Positions 47,691 through 57,946 of a stretch of 64,000 nucleotides of DNA are shown piece by piece. The translations under genes and the position numbers were made by a program. Positions within the stretch are counted from its first letter, which is position 1. Every line of letters begins with the position of its first letter. The stretch is from Nymphaea colorata (Eukaryota; Streptophyta; Magnoliopsida; Nymphaeales; Nymphaeaceae). A model generated the notes under the pieces. The model was not told the origin of the DNA. It did not search any database and saw nothing but the letters and a program-made list of their open reading frames with translations. The stretch lies in assembly GCF_008831285.2 (NCBI RefSeq), contig NC_045142.1:16557354-16621353 (forward strand). The letters run 5' to 3'.

Positions 47691-48383
47691 TAAAAAGGAA
47701 AAGAATAGAAAGGAAAAGAAGGGAATTGTGGAGAAAGGGAGAGGAAACAAAATGAAAAAAACAAATAATTATAAAAGCTTGTTTGAAGAGAAAGGATATG
47801 AATTGTTCAAACCATGCTTCTTTAGACTGCATTACGGAAAAAAAAAAGAATTTAACTTGAAGAAAGAATTTAAGTTGGTTTGCAATAAGACCCCAAACAC
47901 TCTAGAACTTATTATGCAAGTAAAATATATTTGATTTAATTATACGGCTGGATTCCAGGGGTTGCATAAACCTATTTTATATGTAGCATAACGTTTATTA
48001 TATATATATATATGTTTTACTTAAATGACTTTTAAATAATTTATCACCTTAAGAATTAATAATGAAGGATAAACTTTAGCAATGGAGTACTTAATGTAAA
48101 AGGCCAAGCAAACCAAATATGTTTATGACCTCAGGGTTTAGCTATGCAACCATTAAAATGTGTGAAGGCCTTCATCCAAGAAATCCTTTGATTTCCTACA
48201 TCCTATTGATAGGGAACCTTAAATAACTTGATAAGATACAATAATGGTTTCCATAAATTATTTCTTACCATTCATACTTGCATCTCATCAATGATTTCCA
48301 ATTTTGATTGCAAATTGAAAATGTCATGCTATCGTTTAACAAGTAAAGTCCAGTTTTTCATGCAAATGGAAGTAATAGATAGG
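47691..48383. other. No supported gene
   Basis: AT-rich, including a short AT run near 48000. The A/G-rich frame at 47728-47934 looks compositional. Confidence 0.5.
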
Positions 48384-48392
48384 GAGACCACC

Positions 48393-48567
48393 AGTGTCAG
48401 AGCTAGAAATTTCTGATTGAGGGGCATTCTAAGTTTAAATTTTAAACTTGAAGGGGTACTCATATGAAAAAAAAAAAACTAAATTCAATTATGTTTACAT
48501 ATGTAAATAAGGCAAAATTTGTAGGCTGATGTCGGTAATTGCCAACACCAGATGTAGCTCTGCCACA
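48393..48567. mobile_element. MITE with a perfect 9-bp target duplication
   Basis: GAGACCACC at 48384-48392 is repeated exactly at 48568-48576. The 175-bp element between has inverted ends: GTGTCAGAGCTA on the left and TAGCTCTGCCAC on the right. No coding frame. A 9-bp duplication suggests a Mutator-type MITE, while 8 bp would suggest hAT; the first G could be chance. A related fragment (GGTAATTGCC/CACACCAG-type) is present near 63451. Confidence 0.88.
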
Positions 48568-48576
48568 GAGACCACC

Positions 48577-49296
48577 TCGAGCCACAGATTACTGATTACC
48601 TCTTCATGTTTCACCACATGGAAATTGCAGTTGTCATTTGTCATACCATAAAAATATTTTGGAGATGAATGTTTCAGTTTGTTTGACTATCTTGGAAGGC
48701 TTGAAGTGAACAGATGAGGAATTGTGGCTGCTGTAAGAAAAAACATGCTTTTTGAGAGTGACCCTAGCACCATTAATAACCATTATTTGGAATTTGCAAT
48801 TGCTTTTGAATTTTGACAATGACACTCTGAGCAGTAGTGATCATCTCAGGAATTTGATGTGAAAGGATGGAGGCCTCATTGTGGCCTACTCCTTTTGAAC
48901 ATTGAAGAAGGTGAGCCTGCATATGCTGGTGAGGACGTTCCACTTGAAGGGGATGAAGACAATGAAGCAAAATGAGTTTGAATATTATAATAAAGGTGAA
49001 GAAGATGAATAGATAGGTTGCTTATTTTAATTGTTTGATAATATGATGTAAAAACAGTAAAACATATATTGTAAGTCTTTAAGACCTCAATTTTTATCAT
49101 CTTAATCATGTCATTATCATTATGTCCATAGATGAAGATTTATGAATATTTATTATGTGTGTGATATTGTAATGAGTTCTTTTATATGGAAAACATTTTT
49201 CTAGATTTTTTCTGAATTATCGCTATTTTAGGATTTTTTTAGTTGCTAACAAATTACAAAAATAAATTTACAATATGCTTACACCTTACCATACAA
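48577..49296. other. No supported gene
   Basis: An acidic open stretch at about 48898-48979 (EEGEPAYAGEDVPLEGDEDN) ends at a TGA and looks like the C-terminus of an unknown, possibly transposase-derived, protein. Nothing else supports a gene. Confidence 0.35.
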
Positions 49297-49297
49297 T

Positions 49298-49692
49298 ATG
49301 CTTACAAGACCCTCAAAAGAGCAGTTGTCAAGGGGGCTGGCAAAAATTGAGCAGGAAAATAAAGCTACTACTGTCAGGGAGGTTGTTCCATATGAAGAAT
49401 TGATATGGAAATTTGGTGCAGAAAGGCAAGAAATTGTAGGTGGATGGGTTGATAGAAATCCAGTTGTTTCCAAGTCGTACTTCAAGTAGAAATTAATTTT
49501 TAATAATGATTAATTTTAACATTTAATTAAGAACTTTATTTTGATTTGCAGGTTGGGAAAGGACGAAAGGAAAAGAAAATATGGATGAAGTTGGTACTTA
49601 ATTAAGAACTTTATTTTGATTTGCAGGCAGAGAAGGCACGAATGGAAAAGAAAATGTGGATGAAGTTGAAGCTATGGCTAGCTAGATAATAA
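49298..49692 (+). pseudogene. Unknown ORF with duplicated acceptor/exon
   Basis: An ATG-led open frame of 63 codons (49298-49489) ends SKSYFK and stops at a TAG. A GT at 49486-49487 (TTCAA|GTAGAA) could be a donor. Two acceptors, each with a pyrimidine-rich TTTATTTTGATTTGCAG, lie at about 49551 and 49626 within a tandem duplication. Splicing to either gives a short extension that ends at the same GGATGA. I recognise no domain. It may be a gene fragment captured by a transposon, or simply chance. The function is unknown. Confidence 0.35.
49525..49674. repeat. 75-bp tandem duplication with intron end and exon
   Basis: 49525-49599 and 49600-49674 are adjacent. The intron-like half (AATTAAGAACTTTATTTTG through TTTGCAG) is identical, and the exon-like half differs at several positions. 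Confidence 0.92.
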
Positions 49693-50187
49693 AATCTTGG
49701 AAGTGTCTAACAATGAATAGCCATCTTTTTTTTTCTTAGTCAGACCAGAAAAATTATGTTAACAATTAAACATTTTCATGATTTGGGTCAAATGACTCAT
49801 AAATTGAATGTTTCTTTGGTAAATGATCGCCATGGGCCAGACCCAACTAGCATTCAATCGACCCTATTTTTCGTGTTAAGACTGAACCAATTAAAAAAAT
49901 CAGTACATTCTATAGAGATCTTTCCTAGCGTCAGGTGAGCAAGATCCTAAATAAAATGTACTTATTTCACCATCCGAAAATAAATAATGAATCATGACAA
50001 GTTTAGAAGATCAGCACATATAATTGTGCAAGGTCATCTGTAGACATAGATAATGTCTATTATTTGTAGGGTTAGGTTAGGCATCTTTCCAGATAGAAAG
50101 CATACTAGAAGCATCAAACAAAGCAATTTTAGTGGCAATATATATATATGTGTGTATGTGTATGTGTGTATGTCTATATATATATAA
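49693..50187. other. No supported gene
   Basis: AT-rich with a short AT/TG run at 50139-50190. No frame of interest. Confidence 0.5.
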
Positions 50188-51115
50188 CATTCAAACATGC
50201 TAGATAATGTTATCAGATGAGTAAAATGAAAAGCCTGGAAGTATGATAAATAGTTGGCAAAATCATCATGCACTATTGCCGCAAGATAAATGGTTGGTAC
50301 TTTTTTAATGACAGGTTTTTAATTTTTAAGGACCAGTCAAGATCCAGCATTCAATAGATATGATCAATATATATATATATATTCAGCCCATATCCACATT
50401 CACCCACTTAACGGTTGAGATAAAGATGCAGAGGAAGAAAGTGTAAACTAATATTAGATGACGAAAATACCTATCACTTTTTTCTTTTTAGTATTCTGTC
50501 GTCCATTCATTATAATGAATCAAATAGTGTTAACTTTGAAGAATCAAAGTCACCATTTAATTTTCTGCTATATATATAAAAATATAAAAGAGGCATAGAA
50601 TGATATGGCCAAAATGACCATAGCATACCTGCAAACCCTCAGCGCATGATCCTCTGCCCGATGAACTATCAGCATATGAGAGCCCGTAACATCGTGGGGT
50701 GGAATGACGTCTGCATATATATGTATAGAGAGAGGAGCATGTGGGAGAGTGATTTTCATTTTCAACCACTTCAAGGTTCATGGTTTAAGGAGGTCAATTG
50801 ACAGGTTTTGAAGCAGGGACTACCATGCCTTATTGCCTTACAAAGGCAACACTGACAAAAAAAAATTTGAAATACCACTAGGACAATCTCTTCTTCCAAC
50901 GTATTCAGCAGTTATTGCGGTCACCTTAGGTAATATGTTAAAGTGTCTGCGTCCTTCCTTCAAATATTTGTGTTTGAGAGTCTTCAAATGTTTGTGACTG
51001 AAAACTCTTCAACACTAATATTCAGATCTTGATTGTGCAGAGTCAAATGAAAAGACACACAAAAAAAAAATTGTGGAAGTCCAAGAAGCCACTTTGAGAG
51101 TTACCAAAGCTTAAC
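50188..51115. repeat. Duplicated upstream block, copy 1
   Basis: It aligns over some 900 bases with 56326-57130. Shared stretches include GATAATGTTATCAGATGAGTA, GCAGGGACTACCATGCCTTA and CTAATATTCAGATCTTGATT. This copy lies directly upstream of the aspartic protease pseudogene and so contains its likely promoter region. An inverted copy of MITE M1 sits inside both members. Confidence 0.92.
50335..50525. mobile_element. MITE family M1, copy inside the duplicated block
   Basis: The core ACTAATATTAGATGACGAAA, read on the opposite strand, matches the M1 core at 20750 and 54640. It is also present in the second block copy, so the insertion predates the duplication. Edges are approximate. Confidence 0.65.
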
Positions 51116-51231
51116 CATTGGAAGATGCTACTAACTTTTCTCCATTGTGATCGGCCACATGTTTCTTTTCTCCACAATTTCCAAATCCAAATCCTTCCCT
51201 TCGTCAGCGCGACCTTAACTATGACTTCCAT

Positions 51232-51239
51232 TATAAATA
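51232..51239 (+). promoter_or_regulatory. Likely TATA box of the aspartic protease pseudogene
   Basis: TATAAATA, 44 bases before the presumed ATG at 51283. It lies just downstream of the duplicated block, so the second block copy lacks it. Confidence 0.55.
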
Positions 51240-51282
51240 TCAACACATTTCTCCTTAATACGGCAACCATTTAGCCCTCACC

Positions 51283-52612
51283 ATGGCTTCTTCTCCTCCT
51301 TACCATTCCGCCTCCTCCTCCAGCTGCTCCTGCTTGCAATACTGCCTAACCTTACCACCATATTCGCTTCCAAACCTCTCGGCTTTTCTATAGACCTCAT
51401 TCATGAGACTCATCTCTGTCATCTCTCTATGACCCTTTATCCACTCTAGCTCTACGAGCGAAGCAGGCGGCTCTGTCCTCCCGCTGCAATGCTTCACGGT
51501 TTGCCAATACCACCGGCATGATCTCCAGCCCAATGATGCCAGGCTTCAGCTAGTATCTCCTGAAACTCTCACTTGGTACACCATCCCACCTCTACTGGGC
51601 CACTCTCGTCACTGTTAGCGACCTCATATGGACGATGTGCCGTCCTTGTCACTCCTGCTCCGGCCAAACATCAATGTTTGATCCACTTCAGTCATCCACC
51701 TACAAGAGCCAGACCTGCTCTGCCAGCTCTTGCATGGAACTGCCCATTCATGGTTGCACTATCAACCAACTTTGCGGATTCATATATTCCTACGAAGACA
51801 AATCCTTCGTAGAAGTGATACTGGCCTCGGAAACGCTCTTGTTTGACAATGGTGCTGCCACCGTCAAGCTTCCAGAAATTGTCTCTGGTTGTGTTCATCA
51901 GGATGGCCCTCCTAATCCCTCCTTGCTTGAAGTTCCTGACCTTGTTGGCCTCGGAGGTGGTCCTCTCTCACTTGTAAATCAGATTGGCTCTTCTATTGAT
52001 GATAAATTTGCCTACTGTCTTCCTCCCAATAGCAATGAAATCACGTCAGACAGCTCAAATCCGGTAAGGACGCAGAGTTTTCAGGCCAGGAAGGGGTTCA
52101 AGAAATGCCGATGGCACCAGGTGGACCTCAAGGCACGTATTATGTGCTCAACCTAATTGACATAATCATCGGAAACAACAGACTCAAGATACAATTTGGT
52201 GGTGCACAGATGACTGCATTGTTGGGAGATGCCAGATCGATCATTATAGACTCGGGTACCACACTGACTTATCTTGCAAAGGATGTGTACGATCAAGTCG
52301 CAAATGCGGTGGCTAACGTCATAAACCATGAATGCTTCGATCCAGCTAAACAGGATTATCTGTGTCACCATGTAGAGAATAATGGTGATCCATATGAACG
52401 GTTGCCGGAGATGACCTTTCATTTCGCCAATGCAGACTGGAAGCTGGAACCTTCAAATATCTTTAGGATGGTTGAAAGTGTAATCGCCTGCTTAGCCATT
52501 AAAGACGGAGAGGTGTCCATCTTCGGGAATGTTGTAGCCGAACATGCATGTGAAGTATGATTTGGGGAAGAGGCTGCTTTCTCTTGCACCAGCTGAATGT
52601 ACCCAAGGCTAA
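51283..52612 (+). pseudogene. Nepenthesin-type (A1) aspartic protease pseudogene
   Basis: The intact family is a secreted, single-exon pepsin-like endopeptidase of about 440 residues. Here the ATG at 51283 is followed by a frameshift. The signal peptide (FRLLLQLLLLAILPNL) and GFSIDLIH propeptide motif read in another frame, and an in-frame TAG lies at 51551. The N-terminal lobe is recognisable from YLLKLSLGTP to FAYCLPP, with its cysteine-rich insert (CRPCHSCSGQTSMFDP). The first active-site motif, normally DTGS, reads VTVS (51608-51619), so its catalytic Asp and Gly are gone. Another frameshift lies near 52060. The C-terminal lobe keeps its catalytic Asp in IIIDSGTTLTYL (GAC 52249-52251) and SIFGNV. 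A last frameshift precedes KYDLGKRLLSLAPAEC and the TAA at 52610. Three or more shifts, a stop and a lost Asp make it a pseudogene. Confidence 0.92.
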
Positions 52613-52615
52613 TAC

Positions 52616-52634
52616 TATATATATATATATATAC
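52616..52634. repeat. Short (AT)n run after the protease pseudogene
   Basis: An imperfect AT dinucleotide run in the presumed 3' untranslated region. Confidence 0.8.
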
Positions 52635-52758
52635 AGTTTCTATTGTGATGATCTCTGTATTGGTCTACTATTGGCAGCTTTGGACGCTGCTTAATTATGT
52701 TTTATGTCAATGGAAGATCTGAGTGTCATGTAGTCGATGTTGTTAGTTTTCCATGTAC

Positions 52759-52764
52759 AATAAA
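52759..52764 (+). promoter_or_regulatory. Possible poly(A) signal of the protease pseudogene
   Basis: AATAAA about 150 bases after the ancestral stop, followed by a GT-rich stretch. Confidence 0.5.
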
Positions 52765-54293
52765 TGTATGTGTTTCGTTTTAAGGATGTTTTCCCCTCCG
52801 TTTAAGCTTTAAGGTTAAGTTATATATGTCTACATGGCAATTATGAATATTATCTAGGCTTTGACAGTCGCTGATACTCACAATTCTGTTGCTAATAGGT
52901 AATCGTGACAGCTAAAACTCCACCACTACAAGTCCCGTTGCCTACACTATTACAGATGAAATGGCCATGGTGTGTTGGTTGAATTTGTTGCGACATAAGC
53001 TGGTTTAGGTAAGCATAATGGCCACGGAATGTGCCAACACTTTGACATGAAATTTTGTGACGCATAACACAATGTGCTCTTTGACTGTTGTATCTGCCAC
53101 TTAACTACACAATGTCTACGGTTTGTGTCGTTATTTCGTTAAAACTTTAACGCTGATATGCTGTGCTATGCTACGTCTCTTGAAGTTAAACACGAAACCA
53201 TCCAAGAACATACTTTCATATGGCGAGACTCACATTTATTTACTTGCTATAGACAAAAGCTGCTCATGAATTCTTAGCATCATAATGACTGTGTAGTTTC
53301 AAGAAAGCAAGAAAGCCAAAAAATTCCTTTAAAAGTAGGGTTGTTCCATCTTGCGTGAAAATGCCGTCACTCTACAAGGAAAGCCATTCAATTTGACTTG
53401 TTATAAATATACAGATAGTTAAATGATCAATTTATTATATGTTTCCCAATAACTTATTAATTTAAAAAATGATTAATTTCATATATGTTTTCTAATAATT
53501 TATTCTTAAGATCATATCTGTAAGGTCAAATCGAAAAAAATACATTGTAATCATTGCAATCTGGTTTTTATTATGTATATCGAAAGATGACAGAAGTATA
53601 AAATCAAACGAATGTGCTACATATAATATTGCGGATGACAAAACATGTATAAATCAAACATTGTATTCGTCATAAACATTATGTTGCCATGGCAACAGCT
53701 GCAACCATTGTGATGACATGCTTTCTTACACCAAACATGTCAGACCAAAACTAAAAAAAAAGAAAAAAAAAGAAAAGAAAATAAAATTTAAGGGGTAGGT
53801 ACATCACGTGCCCAATTAATAATTTTCAATAATACTTGGATGACGGATTGCAGACAAAGATTATCAAGGTGAGGCCGGTGTTGACTCAAACTAAGTTTGA
53901 ACTTGGGGAATATGAATCTCTAAATAATGTAAAAAATAAGATTATTCTGGTCAACTTGATATTAAAGACACAATTATTTTTTAAAAGTTTTAATATTATT
54001 TTGAGAAGTACATAAAGCAAGTTGTAACCAGCAGACGGCGAATTTCGGGAATATACCAGCATTAATATTTCGGGAATTTGGTTGTGAAATATTATGACGT
54101 GACTGATTATATTCGTCCAAACCACATTGCATAATGGAATAATTGGAATTCAGTGCAAGTGAATGTCAACAGATCTTCTTTGTCAGTTACGTATCTGAAT
54201 CCGATAGACTTAATAGTCTGGTTTGGTGACCGAAATAAGATCCAATTAATAGTAGTAGGATTCTCAGATTTTTAAATAGCATAGAGAGTTGTG

Positions 54294-54296
<3 letters not shown>
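52765..54296. other. No supported gene
   Basis: Non-coding and AT-rich, with an A-rich run at 53750-53790. No repeat boundary was recognised. Confidence 0.5.

Positions 54297-54348
<52 letters not shown>
54297..54348. repeat. Compound (AT)n-(GA)n microsatellite
   Basis: AT at 54297-54328 passing directly into GA to 54348. Confidence 0.95.
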
Positions 54349-54521
54349 TAAAGAGAAATTGAAACGAATCAGCTACCGATATGGTCATACATTCTATTTT
54401 TTTTTATTTTATGTTGCTAAAAAGTTCCATAAAAGATACATTTTGCTATTAAAGTATGTGGCCAAGCAATTGTCACTCACAAATATATCATCTGAGCATA
54501 TAAGTGGTTAGGTGTTTTATG

Positions 54522-54778
54522 TATAGAAAGATTGAATGGTGATCTAGTTGTTTGAGTCACTCAGCCATCTAACCATGACCATCTGATTTATCATAGCAGA
54601 TGACTAAGAAAAAAACAATGAGAAAACAAAAATAGACATTTTCGTCGTCTAATATTTGTTTTTATATTTTCTCCATGTTTTTTTCTTAACCCTCCAATAT
54701 CTGCACTAGATGGATGCCAGCTTTGGTTAAATGGCTGGGTAACTTTATAGTGAGAGTGACCATTCAACCATTTTTATA
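54522..54778. mobile_element. Palindromic MITE, family M1, copy 3
   Basis: Left end TATAGAAAGATTGAATGGTG; right end ACCATTCAACCATTTTTATA, a close inverted match. CAGCCATCTAACCATG and GGTTAAATGGCTGGGT repeat the arms of copy 1. The core GACATTTTCGTCGTCTAATA matches 20750 and, inverted, the copies in the duplicated block. Length 257 bp, no frame. Confidence 0.86.
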
Positions 54779-55109
54779 CATGTATTTTGCCTGAAACTAT
54801 GGAGCATTGAAATGAAATGAACAGATGAAATTATACGTAGATTGGTCTATTAATTATATGCAGATTGGTCTATTAAGATGCGAGTCGAATTTGTATTCCT
54901 TTAATAAGGTTGATGATATTCCTTCATAAAAAAATTTGCAGATTAAAGCTTGTTAACTGCAGGTTGCTCTATATATGACCATGACTAATTTTTTCAGATA
55001 TTTCCACAAGTACTGCACTTGCACCAACTGCTTTTATTTAACTAGTCATCTCCAAGACGCAGTTAAACGATAAGAGTTGCTACTCCATCATTTCACTTTT
55101 CCAGCCTAA

Positions 55110-55302
55110 GGTTCTGTTTGATAGCCTCAGATCTTAGATTCAAAGCTGCATAAAAAGGTATGTTTTGGGAGATCAGTAACATAGTTTTTAAATCCTTGCT
55201 ACATGTCAACAACTATGGATTTCAAGTCAGATGAGTGGAGGGGGGTAGGTGGTTTGATCATAAATCCATAGATTTGAGATCCTAGATGAAACAAACACAA
55301 CC
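55110..55302. mobile_element. Tourist-like (PIF/Harbinger) MITE
   Basis: Flanked by TAA at 55107-55109 and 55303-55305. Left end GGTTCTGTTTGATAGC; right end ATGAAACAAACACAACC, inverted with a few changes. The sub-terminal AGATCTTAGATT and GAGATCCTAG also mirror each other. A 3-bp TAA duplication with G-rich inverted ends is the signature of this group. 193 bp, non-coding. Confidence 0.82.
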
Positions 55303-55305
55303 TAA

Positions 55306-56325
55306 ACTAATTTATAAGTAAACGACCCAGAAATTCTGAAACTTTTGTGTGTCGACGAAATGCACTTATACATCAACAGGAACTGATGATTCAAGCAAGA
55401 AATTTTAGGTGATCTTATATATCCAACCTTTGGTGCATTTACTTTTGGATTGGACTGTAGCAGGAAATGTTAATTATCTACCATACTTGGCACAGTTTTA
55501 CAAATTAAAGATCAGGAAATTGTGGTCCAACCAAGACAACTGTAATATTTTTTTTAACTTACTAAAAATGCAAAAAAAAAGGAAAGAGAAAAAGAAGACC
55601 AGCAATCAAAAAAGGAAAGACAAAAGTTGACCAGAGCTGATTGTCTTCCACATGGTGCTTATTCATCAGCAGCGATCGAAGTGCATTTTAATGTGCTAAA
55701 AAGGAGACAAAGAGGGTATTATTTTGGTAAGCAGATCTGAATCTACTGTACATGTCAAATATCTCTTGATGTAATTCCATATTCACACAGTTTCCTGCAT
55801 CAAGTAAAATAATAAAATAGCAAGTACCATGCAATTTGTCGACAGAAAACAAAAAGATAAGTATGAAGGAGCTCACATCCTCTTTCAGTGGAAGCAATAG
55901 ACCATTTTAGTTGTCCACAAGCTATTATCGGTAACCTGGCCCGAGAGAATGGCTATCAGCTAACAACAACCAAAAGGTCGACTGCACTTTTCAAGGACAA
56001 AGAGTTCAAACATATAAAGAGAAAGAGTCCAAGATTATGCTCTGATGTCAAGATTTATCCGGCTGAGTTTTCATTCTTTTAGCCTAGCGGAGGGCTCGCC
56101 ACCACCCAAAATTTGTCGGTTAATAATATTTATGGGCCATGCATGTGAAAGCAAGTTCAACCTCAAACCAAACATGGAATGTTTTACGTTCTTGAGAGTG
56201 GAAAAAAAATCACTCAATGCATGAGTTTGTTAATATAAAATGTTATTAGTGGCCAGGTAATGCCTGCCAATCACTGCTACCATGGAAAAAAGCTACTGAT
56301 ACTCTTAAACGTTTTTTTATATATG
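55306..56325. other. No supported gene
   Basis: Frames of up to 73 codons have no recognisable domain. The plus-strand frame 55888-56082 and minus-strand frame 55688-55897 lack any gene context. Confidence 0.45.
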
Positions 56326-57130
56326 TAATTCAAATATGTAAGATAATGTTATCAGATGAGTAAAACGAGAAACTTGGAAGTTTGATAAATAATGGCCAAA
56401 GCATCGTGAACTATTGCTGCAAGATAAATAGTCGACACTTTTTCAATGACAGATTTTTAATTTTTGATGACCAGTCAACATCCAGTATGTATATACATAT
56501 ATATATATATATCTGTGTGTGTGTGTGTGTGTGTGTGTATTCTTATAAAGATCATTAAATCAATCGTGATGGATGGTTGAGAAATAAATAAGTAAAAAAA
56601 AGATATAAACTAATCATATATAAGAAAAATACTCGTCACATTTTTCTTTTTATTTTTATCTCATTCATTCATTATAGTGAATCAATCGGCCCTCATGAGT
56701 GAGCAGAGTAACTTTGAATAATCAGATGAAATATCAGCGGGTGAAAGCCCATAATGTCTAAGGGTAGAAAGACATCTATGTATATGTGTAGAGAGAGAAT
56801 GGGACAGAGATTTTCACTTCAAGCTTGATGGTTTAAGCTGGTCAATGGATGGGTTTTGGAGCAGGGACTACCATGCCTTACAAGGGCAACACAAATGACA
56901 AAAACTTCAAACAATCTCTTCTTGCAACGTATTCACCGGTTATTGCCGTCACCATTGATAATACATTAAAGTGTCTGTCCTTCAAATATTTGTGAAGGAA
57001 AGTCTTCCAATATTTGTGATCCAAAGTTTTCAAGACTAATATTCAGATCTTGATTTGACTGAATCCAATGAAAAGACAGAAAAAAAAATTGTGGAAGTCC
57101 AACCAACCACTACGAGCTTTGCTTAAGTGT
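56326..57130. repeat. Duplicated upstream block, copy 2
   Basis: Partner of 50188-51115, about 6.1 kb downstream. It ends before the position of the protease TATA box. The sequence after 57140 is unrelated and leads into the Tat-like relic. It carries a TG microsatellite (56514-56538) that copy 1 lacks. Confidence 0.92.
56525..56700. mobile_element. MITE family M1, copy in the second block
   Basis: Orthologous in position to 50335-50525. The core is recognisable (ACTAATCATATATAAGAAAA) but more decayed than copy 1. Confidence 0.55.
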
Positions 57131-57352
57131 AACATGCTACCAAATGAAGACATTACCGAATGAAGACACATGGTCTATTGGAGTATAATGACAACAAAAT
57201 GACAAAATAATGACTAGATGACAAAATGATAGTAGATTTGTTGATTCAGATTGATGGTGAACAGGCCTATTGCTCTTGACGAAAGATACATGCTTGAATC
57301 CTTCTTCGACAGCCACTTTTTCATAACTTTGACATCCTAGGGCTTGAGTGCC

Positions 57353-57844
57353 TCATTGACTTGTCAAGGTAATCGACTCCAAGATTTCATTTTCATGTTT
57401 GCCAAGGCCAGTGAATGGCTGATAGTCATAGCATATGAGTAAATCCAATCCTTTCTCATTCTGGCTGAAATTTTTGAATAATGAATGACTTCTGTAACTT
57501 GTTTCAAGCATGGTAGCTTTTTTCACCCACATTTGTTTTTTTGTCTTCTGAATAGCCAATTTGCTAACACCTTGGAATATTTTTTCTACTTTGCATACTC
57601 GAATACTAAGTACCTTAATTGTATATATGGGAACTAGAAATAGTGGATGCACAAGATGATTTTGCCTGTCCTCTACATAAATTATTATAGTATTCATGTT
57701 GTGAGTCCACTTGATGCACTGATGTAGAGTATAAGGAACCGCATTGGTAATATAGATCCATGGTATGCCAAGCAACAGATTGAATGAGAGTTTTATATCT
57801 ACCACATCAAATAAAACCTGATTATACATCTCAGAGATATTCAT
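57353..57844 (-). pseudogene. Protease region of the Tat-like relic
   Basis: A 163-codon frame. FDVVDIKLSFNLLLGIPWIY and 'NAVPYTLHQCIKW' match the segment after the protease active site in Tat/Athila-type gypsy elements, where the usual form is 'FNLLLGRPWIH..GAVPSTLHQ'. The Arg before Pro-Trp is Ile here. The active-site Asp motif lies upstream (57900-58170), where a frame change occurs. Confidence 0.82.
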
Positions 57845-57946
57845 ATCCAGACATATACTTCATATGCAAGGTTGTCCTATTCCATCATATCAATGAATGA
57901 AAACTGATGATGGGGTATAGTCGGCATGCTTTATGCCTAATGTAGT

